40,583 nt of DNA from an uncultured Bacteroidia bacterium. Its GTDB lineage: Bacteria > Bacteroidota > Bacteroidia > Bacteroidales > Prolixibacteraceae. The stretch is from positions 1 through 40,583 of the forward strand of contig CAINVV010000174.1 of assembly GCA_903854235.1 (NCBI GenBank), in the 5' to 3' direction. The translations under genes were made by a program, and so were the position numbers. The notes beneath the pieces were generated by a model. That model searched no databases, was not told the origin of the DNA, and worked only from the letters and a program-made list of their open reading frames with translations. Positions 34,244 to 40,583 of the stretch are shown here, piece by piece; position 1 is the first letter of the stretch, and the number at the start of each line of letters is the position of its first letter.

Positions 34244-34848
34244 AATACGTCGGACAGATCATCCTTTCCAAAATAGCCAGGTCTTTGTGCATGCAAATAT
34301 TTGAAATTTGCCTCATTGTCAAACCATGCCAGCACCTGATTTTTTTTTAAATTGGTGCGGTTCAAAGAAATGCGGCGCAGATAGGAAGACCAGGGATAAT
34401 CCATGGCATGTTTGGCATATCCGTGATAGACGGGATTGTTGTGGATAAAGATGACCAGATTCTTGAAATAGTCAAGATCTGTAATCCGCTTTCGGTGGAA
34501 GGGGTGTTCAAAAAGACTCCCGGTTCGGTGGTACAATTTGTTGATCGCTTTGGTGTAGGCATTGAAAAGGTTGGAGAAATTTTGATGGGTTGCCCTCCCA
34601 GAACCCCCAGGGTCCTCGAAACCTTGAGGGTTTCGCATTTCTGCAAACTCCCGGATTCGAACCAACAGGTGAAAATGGTTTGGCATCAAAACCCAGGCAT
34701 AGGTATCTGCTATGGGTGAGATATGTTTGTCATACAATTCCAGGAAGTAGCCATAGTTGTCTTCTTCCTGGAAAAGTTTGCAGCTGTTGATTCCGCGATT
34801 ATAAACGTGGTAATAGCTTCCCCTGACAAGCAATTCGTGTTGGTTCAT
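34237..34848 (-). CDS. REP-associated tyrosine transposase (RAYT, Y1/IS200-like), second
   Basis: 203 residues from the ATG at 34848; the open frame to a TTG at 34908 is unlikely to be used. The motifs are collinear with the first RAYT: YYHVYNRGINSCKLF, HUH pair in MPNHFHLLV (H58, H60), catalytic Tyr in FNAYTKA (about Y98), IHNNPVYHGYA and YPWSSYLRR at the C-terminus. The segment of about residues 72-86 (RNPQGFEDPGGSG) is encoded by a copy of the repeat that flanks the gene, at the same place in the protein as in the first RAYT. It sits between the agarase-like gene and the S46 peptidase gene. Expected to nick or process its own repeat type. Confidence 0.9.
   Translation of the reverse strand: MNQHELLVRGSYYHVYNRGINSCKLFQEEDNYGYFLELYDKHISPIADTYAWVLMPNHFHLLVRIREFAEMRNPQGFEDPGGSGRATHQNFSNLFNAYTKAINKLYHRTGSLFEHPFHRKRITDLDYFKNLVIFIHNNPVYHGYAKHAMDYPWSSYLRRISLNRTNLKKNQVLAWFDNEANFKYLHAQRPGYFGKDDLSDVLP
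34602..34633. repeat. second RAYT repeat inside its own coding sequence
   Basis: The right arm AACCTTGAGGGTTT (34620-34633) is a clear copy of the flanking repeat. The left arm from 34602 is a looser inverted partner, so the coding strand could form an imperfect hairpin. It encodes R-N-P-Q-G-F-E-D-P-G-G. Confidence 0.7.
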
Positions 34849-34912
34849 GATGGCATTTATTCCAGATGCTACTGGCAGATATCTAAATATACCGAAAATT
34901 TGTGACAATTAC

Positions 34913-34954
34913 AAAAAAAATAGACCCTCAGGGTTTTAACACCTTGAGGGTCTA
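34913..34954 (-). terminator. RAYT-repeat hairpin with T-run; likely terminator of the S46 gene
   Basis: The arms 34921-34934 and 34941-34954 pair over 14 bp with one G-T wobble around a 6-base loop; the right arm contains ACCTTGAGGGT, the core of the second RAYT repeat. Read on the minus strand, the hairpin starts 30 bp past the S46 peptidase stop and is followed by two bases and then eight T residues (34920-34913). This is a good intrinsic terminator shape. It also forms the 5' flank of the second RAYT. Confidence 0.75.
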
Positions 34955-34983
34955 TCACGAATAAATCGCGTAAATCTGCCTGA

Positions 34984-37152
34984 CTATTTCACCAACTTCA
35001 TCTCATTCAGCAGGTATCCGGCTCCACCAAATTTATCCATGATGAACAGGGTGTAACGGATATCCACGCTGATGGTGCGTTGCAGCAGTGGCTCGAAGAT
35101 GATGTCGCTGCTCATAGATTCCCAGTTACCGTCGAAAGCGGTTCCGATCAATTCACCCTTGGCGTTCATCACCGGGCTTCCTGAGTTTCCACCTGTGATG
35201 TCATTGTTGCTCAGAAAAGCAACTGGCATACGGCCGTCTTTCATCGCATACTGGCCGAAGTCTTTGGCCTCGTAGAGTTCCTTGAGTTTGGCAGGAACCG
35301 TAAACTCGTAGTTTTTAGGATTTTCCTTCTGCATCACTCCATCCAGGGTGGTGATATAGTCATAGATCACACCATCCTTCGGCGAATAATTCAGAATTCT
35401 TCCGTAAGTCATACGCATGGTTGAATTGGCGTCCGGATAGATGGCCTGTCCGGCCTTCATCTCCAGCATTCCGGCAATGTAAAGCTTTTGACCGCTGGCA
35501 TATTGTGTGCGGTATTTTTCGAGCTCCATGCTGTATTTCATGAAGGAGGCTGAGATATCCCTTCCTGCAACCAAAGCAGGATCCGATTCCATCAATTTCT
35601 TGTCACCGGCCTGCGCTGCCTTGAGTTTTTCTTCCGAGGTGAAAACAGAGGTACTGAACATGTTGTCCACGTATGCATCAACATTACCCGCAAAGTTGGT
35701 ATCGATGGTTTTGTAGAAATTGGGAAGATCGCTGGCGGGTACCTTATCCCTGAAAAGTTTGATCAAAGCCTTGGCAACCTTGATGTCGGTGGCTACATTG
35801 TAGTCTTTGTAAAAATCTGATGGGTTCATTTGGAAAAATCCCCTTCCTCCTGCGGCACCGGCCCCACCAGGACCGCCTCTGCCTTCGCGCGGAGCTCTCT
35901 CTACCTGCGGACCCAAACGCGTTGCAGCCGAGGTAAGCTCAATGGAACTTAGGGCTTCCATGTAAAACCTTGAGATATACTGAAGTTTCGCTCTTCCTTC
36001 GATGGCCGCTTTCACATCGGCCAAAGCCTTGCCATATTTTTCGGCCCTGGTTGGATTTGCAACTACCCATTCGCTGAAAATCTTCTCTTCGGCAGCTCTT
36101 CTTTCATAGACTTTCAACTTGGCAAAAGTCTCGTTCATTCCCAGCGATTTCTTCCAGGAATTGGCAGAACCCGCATATTTGCTGGAATACTGCAACCTTA
36201 CCTTCGGATCAGCCTCCATATCGGCCCAGATGATTCCCTGACGAACACCCCTTACCAGGATGGTCACAGCATTGGAAACTTCGCTGGTTTCCTTCACTTC
36301 GTAGGAAGTCATGAAACGGTTGGTCCTGCCGGGATAGCCGATGATCATCGCCGGATCGTTCTGGTTGACACCCTTTAGCGAAATAGTCAGGAATTTCTTT
36401 GGTTTGTAGGGAACATTGTCCTTGGAATATTCTGCAGGATTGTTGTCCTTGTCGGCATAGATCCGGAACATACTGAAGTCTCCAGTATGGCGTGGCCACA
36501 TCCAGTTGTCGGTCTCACCGCCGAATTTTCCGATAGAGGCAGGTGGAGCACCTACAAAGCGTATATCGCTGTAGGTTTTGGAAACGACCATGTAATATTG
36601 GTTGTCACCGAAAAAGGAGGAGACACGGGCCCGAAGGAATTTGCTGTCGCCCACTGCCTTGGCAGTCAGTTGATCGGAGACGGTTCTGAAAGCCTCTTCT
36701 TTGGCCTTGGGATCCTTGGCGGCATCCATTGCATCGGTAACGGCTTTGGTGACATCTTCAATCCGGTCCAGGAAAATGACAGTTAACCCCTTTGCAGGAA
36801 GCTCCTCGTCGCGGTTCTTGGCAAAATAGCCATTCTGCAGGTAGTCGTGGTCGACGGTGCTCAGCTTCTGAATGGTACCGAATCCGCAATGGTGATTGGT
36901 CAAAACCAAAGCATCCTTGGAGATGATCTCTGCGGTACAACCACCACCGAAATGCAGGATTGCATCCTTTAGACTGGAGTTGTTGATGTCGTAAATGTCT
37001 TTGGCAGAGAGTTTGAAACCCATTCCAGACATAGTTTTGCTGTTCAGTTTCTGAATCAGGGGAAGCATCCACATTCCTTCGTCTGCCCGCAAGGAGCCGG
37101 CAGTCAAAATCAGGACGGATAAAAACATTAATCCGAATCTTCTAAAGTTCAT
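34984..37152 (-). CDS. S46 family dipeptidyl peptidase (DPP7-like)
   Basis: 722 residues, ATG start, signal peptide ending near LRA-D at about 23. A periplasmic exopeptidase that releases dipeptides from N-termini. A chymotrypsin-like double barrel with a helical insertion: His in LTNHHCG (87-88), Asp in RHTGDFSMF, and Ser657 in TGGNSGSP. The residue 18 positions after this Ser is Gly (FDGNW). The acidic-specific DPP11 has Arg there, so DPP7-like hydrophobic P1 preference is more likely. A Gly/Arg-rich loop near 420-440 (EGRGGPGGAGAAGGRG) is unusual. The gene follows M28 by 221 bp and ends at the hairpin terminator. Confidence 0.94.
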   Translation of the reverse strand: MNFRRFGLMFLSVLILTAGSLRADEGMWMLPLIQKLNSKTMSGMGFKLSAKDIYDINNSSLKDAILHFGGGCTAEIISKDALVLTNHHCGFGTIQKLSTVDHDYLQNGYFAKNRDEELPAKGLTVIFLDRIEDVTKAVTDAMDAAKDPKAKEEAFRTVSDQLTAKAVGDSKFLRARVSSFFGDNQYYMVVSKTYSDIRFVGAPPASIGKFGGETDNWMWPRHTGDFSMFRIYADKDNNPAEYSKDNVPYKPKKFLTISLKGVNQNDPAMIIGYPGRTNRFMTSYEVKETSEVSNAVTILVRGVRQGIIWADMEADPKVRLQYSSKYAGSANSWKKSLGMNETFAKLKVYERRAAEEKIFSEWVVANPTRAEKYGKALADVKAAIEGRAKLQYISRFYMEALSSIELTSAATRLGPQVERAPREGRGGPGGAGAAGGRGFFQMNPSDFYKDYNVATDIKVAKALIKLFRDKVPASDLPNFYKTIDTNFAGNVDAYVDNMFSTSVFTSEEKLKAAQAGDKKLMESDPALVAGRDISASFMKYSMELEKYRTQYASGQKLYIAGMLEMKAGQAIYPDANSTMRMTYGRILNYSPKDGVIYDYITTLDGVMQKENPKNYEFTVPAKLKELYEAKDFGQYAMKDGRMPVAFLSNNDITGGNSGSPVMNAKGELIGTAFDGNWESMSSDIIFEPLLQRTISVDIRYTLFIMDKFGGAGYLLNEMKLVK

Positions 37153-37373
37153 TTTGTTTTGAATTGGTTTTTAGCTTGTTAACGGAGAATATGAGAGACA
37201 ATGATAACAAAAAAGCGCAAAGTAAAAAATGAGCAATAAGGTCAAATTGAACTGCGGCCATCTCGTACCTATAATGGACTGAATTACCGTCGGATGGTTT
37301 AAACGATGTGGCAGATTTATCCATGGAAGGAACCTGTTTATAAGCCAATAAATATGACTCCAAAATTTTACGT

Positions 37374-39005
37374 CTATTTCCGCGACTGCTCCCTTACCGC
37401 CTTAAATTCAGAATCGGGATTCCAGACCGGCCAATTATTTGAATTGGCCAGATTGGTGCCGACATGGTAGAGCAATTTGGCATCCTCCACCACACCACTC
37501 AGATCGGCACTTGCCGCGTGGTATTCGTCGGATGGGGTGTGGTAGGTCTCTTTCCAGTATTTGTCGACTATCTTCATTGTCTCCACTTTGCCGTACTTTT
37601 CAGCATCCACATAACCTTTGGCATAAATGGCCGGCACCCCCAGTTTGACAAACGGAAACTGGTCTGACCTGAAAAACATGCCGTTCTCCGGATTTGGATC
37701 GGGCGCCAGGTACCGGCCCTGCTTCACCGCCTCCTTTTCCACCCATTTGTCGAGTTCTGATTGCCCCGAACCGGTTAGCATCACGTCCCTGAATTTTCCC
37801 AGGAAAAGCATCACATCGGTATTGATACATGCCACGGTCTTGTTCATAGGGAAAAAAGGATGTTCAGCATAGTAGCCCGAGCCCAGCAAACCGGATTCTT
37901 CACTGGTGACAGACAAAAACAGCAGGGAACGATCAGTCGTTTTGGAGGATTTAAAAGCCCTTGCAATCTCCAGCATCCAGGCGACTGCACTCGCATTGTC
38001 GGTGGCTCCGTTGTAAATACTGTCGTTGTTCACTTTCGTGCCTATGCCAAGATGGTCCCAGTGGGCGGTATAAACAATTGCCTCATCCGGATGTCCACTA
38101 CCGCGGATCATTCCGCAGACGTTGTGGCTGATCTTGGTTTCAAAATGGTTGAATATTTTGCCGGAAACCTTCACCGGTAGGGAAAACGGCTTGAAATCTT
38201 TTTTTAGTGCCTGTTCCTTGGCTTGTTCGAAAGTCATTCCGCAGGATGCGAACAACTGCTCCGCTGCCGTTTTGGAGATCCATCCTTCCAGGGAACAGCG
38301 ATCCTTGTAGCCATTTTCCGACTGAAGATAGAGTTTGGTCGCTTCACCATTGTTGCGCACCACATTCCAGGGATATCCTGCCTGTTTCGTCTCGTGGATG
38401 ATCAGGCATCCTCTCGCTCCACGACGTGCAGCCTCTTCAAATTTGTAGGTCCAACGGCCGTAATAGGTCATCGTGTTTCCCTTGAAATAGGAATTGGTGG
38501 TTCCAAATCCCGGATCATTGATGAATACCAGGATGGTCTTATCCTTCAAATCCAGCCCCTGAAAGTCGTTCCGCTGGTATTCCGGTGCCGTGATGCCAAA
38601 TCCGGTGAAGACCAGCTCAGAATGGTCAAGGCTGAGCACCTCTTCGTTCTTCCTGGAAAAGGAGACATAGTCGACCAGCTTGTCCAGTTTCAACAACCCT
38701 TTTGGTGTCTCAAAATCCAGCGTAGCGGATATTTTGGAACTGACGGCCAGCAAGGGAACCTCCTGAAAATAGCTTCCATGGTTGGCAGGCTCCAGTCCGA
38801 TCTCCTTCATCTGTGCAGAGATGTAATCGATAGTCAGTTTCTCAGCCCCCGTAGTGGGCATCCGTCCGGCATACTGGTCGGATGCGAGCGTGGCGATGTG
38901 CTTCTCGATGTTTTTATAGAGAATGGCATCCTCTCCGCCCCGTTTGCTGACGGAGGTGCAGGAAAGGCACAAGATGGCCAATGCCGGAAGAAAACTTGTT
39001 TTCAT
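37374..39005 (-). CDS. M28 family metallopeptidase with PA domain, lipoprotein
   Basis: 543 residues, ATG start. A short signal with LCLSC, probable lipidated Cys16, so surface or periplasmic membrane-anchored. A PA-type insert lies around 130-250 (FGITAPEYQRNDFQGLDLKDKTILVFINDPG). The two-zinc aminopeptidase site is present: His in YTAHWDHLGIG, Asp in GATDNASAVA, the catalytic Glu pair in SVTSEESGLLGS, Asp in CINTDVM and His in TYHTPSDEY. It likely trims N-terminal residues from peptides. It starts 40 bp after the HlyD-like gene in the same direction, so co-transcription is plausible. With the S46 gene it forms a peptide-degrading pair. Confidence 0.93.
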   Translation of the reverse strand: MKTSFLPALAILCLSCTSVSKRGGEDAILYKNIEKHIATLASDQYAGRMPTTGAEKLTIDYISAQMKEIGLEPANHGSYFQEVPLLAVSSKISATLDFETPKGLLKLDKLVDYVSFSRKNEEVLSLDHSELVFTGFGITAPEYQRNDFQGLDLKDKTILVFINDPGFGTTNSYFKGNTMTYYGRWTYKFEEAARRGARGCLIIHETKQAGYPWNVVRNNGEATKLYLQSENGYKDRCSLEGWISKTAAEQLFASCGMTFEQAKEQALKKDFKPFSLPVKVSGKIFNHFETKISHNVCGMIRGSGHPDEAIVYTAHWDHLGIGTKVNNDSIYNGATDNASAVAWMLEIARAFKSSKTTDRSLLFLSVTSEESGLLGSGYYAEHPFFPMNKTVACINTDVMLFLGKFRDVMLTGSGQSELDKWVEKEAVKQGRYLAPDPNPENGMFFRSDQFPFVKLGVPAIYAKGYVDAEKYGKVETMKIVDKYWKETYHTPSDEYHAASADLSGVVEDAKLLYHVGTNLANSNNWPVWNPDSEFKAVREQSRK

Positions 39006-39045
39006 GGGAATTTGTTTGGCTTTAGTTATCCAATTCCAAAGTTAA

Positions 39046-40278
39046 TCAGTTGACGGGTTTATTCAGTAAAATTTTATCACCCTCTTTCAAACCGTTTTTG
39101 ATGACAGCAAATTTGTCGCTCTGATTACCACAGGTTACTTTCCGGATCGATACCCCGCTGAACTCTTTCAGGTAAACATACCTTTCCGGTCCGTCAGAGA
39201 AGAGTGCTGCCCTTGGAATCACCAACACATTCGGCTCTTTGGAGATGATGATTTCGTTGCTGGTGGTCATCGCCGGCTTGATACGGTTGTTGTCGCTTGC
39301 GATGCGGATGTTCACCTTGAACACCTTTGATTCAAATCCTGTCATCTCTTGTCCAACGTTGGATATGTTGGAGATTACCCCTGTTTTTTCCTGGTGTTTG
39401 AGGGCGTCAATGACTACCCTGGCGCTATCGCCTACCTTAATTTTGGAAATATAGATCTCTTCCACGTAGGTTTCCGATACCAACACCGAGAGGTCGGGGA
39501 GGGTGGCAATGACCGGATTTTGCCTGCTGACCCAGGAGCCCACTGTCAGCTTGCGGCTACCACCTCTGCCAAAAGTTCTTCCATAAATGATCATTCCGTC
39601 ATTCGGAGCAACAATTCTTGCCCCTTCGAAGGCCTGCTGGTATTTCACATCCTTGTCTGTAAAATCAGCAATTTGGGTTTCGAACCTGGCCACTTGTATC
39701 CTTAATGTTTTTTGTGTGAGCTGGTAGGCCCTGTGTTTGGCCTCCAGTTGCCTGAGCGACCTTTCATAGGCCATCTTTGCCATCCGCTGGTAAGCAGGCG
39801 ATTCATAGACGGAGAGCTCCAGCTCGATCTTCTTGTCCTCTACATCATAGTTGAACTGGTCGATGGCATTGCGTAGGTTCACCAGATCGACGGCACTGTC
39901 TATCTTCTCATCGTTGTAATTGAAGATCAATTTTTTGAGTGCCTCCTCGTTGGTTTCCTTGAGCTGTTTGATCCGGCCCTGATCGAGCAAGGCGACATAA
40001 TCACCCTTTTGTACGATTGATCCTTCGGGTACCAAATCTTTGATTTGCGTATCCCAGATCTCCAATTTCCGGTCTCCCAACACATCCGGAATACTGATAA
40101 AGATCGATTTTTCGCTTTGAATCTCTCCCTTGCAGGTAATAACCGCCTCGAAATTGTCCTTTTTTACTTTGTAGAAGGCAGCTACCGGTTTTCGCTTGAA
40201 GAACCAGAAGGAAATCAGCACGATCAGTAGGAGTAATGCCGACAGAAAGAGGATTTTTTTAGATTTTGAAAGTTTCAT
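39046..40278 (-). CDS. HlyD/MFP-type periplasmic adaptor subunit
   Basis: 410 residues, ATG start, overlapping the upstream TolC-like stop by 4 bp (ATGA). One TM anchor lies at about 9-27. The barrel-sandwich halves are at about 50-95 (ITCKGEIQSEKSIFI) and 220-245 (ARIVAPNDGMIIYGRTFGRGG), with a long helical hairpin between (about 100-215). A beta-barrel domain (SETYVEEIYISKIKVGDSARVVID) and a membrane-proximal domain (LVIPRAALFSDGPERYVYLKE, GLKEGDKILLN) follow. It bridges an inner-membrane pump, probably of the ABC MacB type, to the TolC channel. The pump gene is not in the window. Confidence 0.92.
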   Translation of the reverse strand: MKLSKSKKILFLSALLLLIVLISFWFFKRKPVAAFYKVKKDNFEAVITCKGEIQSEKSIFISIPDVLGDRKLEIWDTQIKDLVPEGSIVQKGDYVALLDQGRIKQLKETNEEALKKLIFNYNDEKIDSAVDLVNLRNAIDQFNYDVEDKKIELELSVYESPAYQRMAKMAYERSLRQLEAKHRAYQLTQKTLRIQVARFETQIADFTDKDVKYQQAFEGARIVAPNDGMIIYGRTFGRGGSRKLTVGSWVSRQNPVIATLPDLSVLVSETYVEEIYISKIKVGDSARVVIDALKHQEKTGVISNISNVGQEMTGFESKVFKVNIRIASDNNRIKPAMTTSNEIIISKEPNVLVIPRAALFSDGPERYVYLKEFSGVSIRKVTCGNQSDKFAVIKNGLKEGDKILLNKPVN

Positions 40279-40583
40279 TGGTTCAGGATTTTTTCAAAAT
40301 CGGCAGTTAAGTCACTTTTCTTATCAAAATTATAGAGGGCCAGCTGTCGAATCTGGTAATAGGAGACCCAATATTTCCGCAGGGAGGCAATGTAGGCCCG
40401 CTTTGCATTTTCCAGATCGGTGCGGGCAATGTTCAGTTTGGTAACATCGAGTTTTCCGATCTTAAAGCGCCGCATCGTCACGTCGAACCCCATCTGGGCT
40501 ATGGTATCCGCCTTGGCAGAGTTTTGAACCATTTCCGACTGAAGATTGAACTCCATCACATTCATCATCACGGATTGCTGAAA
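40275..40583 (-). CDS. TolC-family outer-membrane channel, C-terminal part only
   Basis: The last 102 codons of a gene that enters from the right edge; the frame is open to the boundary. The visible part is a long amphipathic helical stretch (FQQSVMMNVMEFNLQSEM, then ADTIAQMGFDVTMRRFKIGKLDVTKLNIARTDLENAKRAYIASLRKYWVSYYQIRQLALYNF). It shows the RFKIGKLDVTKLN motif seen in TolC-like proteins before their last coiled-coil helix. The stop overlaps the adaptor's start by 4 bp, so both are translated from one message. Confidence 0.85.
   Translation of the reverse strand, partial: FQQSVMMNVMEFNLQSEMVQNSAKADTIAQMGFDVTMRRFKIGKLDVTKLNIARTDLENAKRAYIASLRKYWVSYYQIRQLALYNFDKKSDLTADFEKILNQ

Overview
The window looks like a chromosomal segment of a Bacteroidota bacterium, probably class Bacteroidia; I cannot go lower. 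The reasons are the giant HYR-repeat surface protein, an S46 dipeptidyl peptidase, TonB-dependent barrels with a carboxypeptidase-like N-terminal domain, Tat-exported Gfo/Idh/MocA oxidoreductases, ThuA/PmoA-type sugar proteins, weak Shine-Dalgarno sites with A-rich leaders, and several promoters of the Bacteroidota TTG...TAnnTTTG type.

Layout. 1-10.8 kb (minus strand): one enormous secreted adhesin-like gene of about 37 complete HYR modules. It stops in the 38th module at what looks like an out-of-frame internal deletion; the HYR reading continues in another frame to the window edge. 10.8-12.0 kb: AT-rich gap with no convincing gene. 12.0-18.4 kb: secreted FAD oxidoreductase, rlmF (23S rRNA m6A1618 methyltransferase), a GH30 glycosidase followed 7 bp later by a pirin, and an aldo/keto reductase. 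18.6-20.9 kb: dicarboxylate/amino-acid:cation symporter and a DJ-1/PfpI protein. 21.3-24.4 kb (minus): lipoprotein ThuA-PmoA fusion and a Tat-exported Gfo/Idh/MocA protein. 24.4-25.3 kb: a REP-associated tyrosine transposase (RAYT) between paired palindromes. 25.3-29.1 kb: a URO-D/methyltransferase-family protein, three tandem paralogous two-TM proteins, and a second Tat-exported Gfo/Idh/MocA protein. 29.3-34.2 kb: TonB-linked outer-membrane barrel, PmoA-like protein and an agarase-like clan GH-A hydrolase. 34.2-34.95 kb: a second RAYT with a different repeat. 35.0-40.6 kb (minus): S46 peptidase, M28 peptidase, HlyD-type adaptor and the C-terminal end of a TolC-like channel.

How the genes fit together. 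Much of 12-34 kb fits export-coupled breakdown of glycosides: two clan GH-A hydrolases, two periplasmic Gfo/Idh oxidoreductases, ThuA and PmoA domains, an FAD oxidoreductase and an outer-membrane barrel. This suggests mixed hydrolytic and oxidoreductive sugar processing, but no substrate can be named. The right end handles peptides and export.

The most interesting signal is a pair of RAYT/REP systems. A palindrome ACCTG(A/T)CAGGT occurs eight times between 13.8 and 25.3 kb: at convergent gene ends, inside a predicted promoter spacer, in 18-bp-period pairs on both sides of one RAYT, and once inside that RAYT's own coding sequence. A second RAYT has a different repeat (ACCTTGAGGGTTT type) at both ends and inside its gene at the same protein position. 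One of its hairpins is followed by a T-run and appears to act as the S46 gene's terminator.
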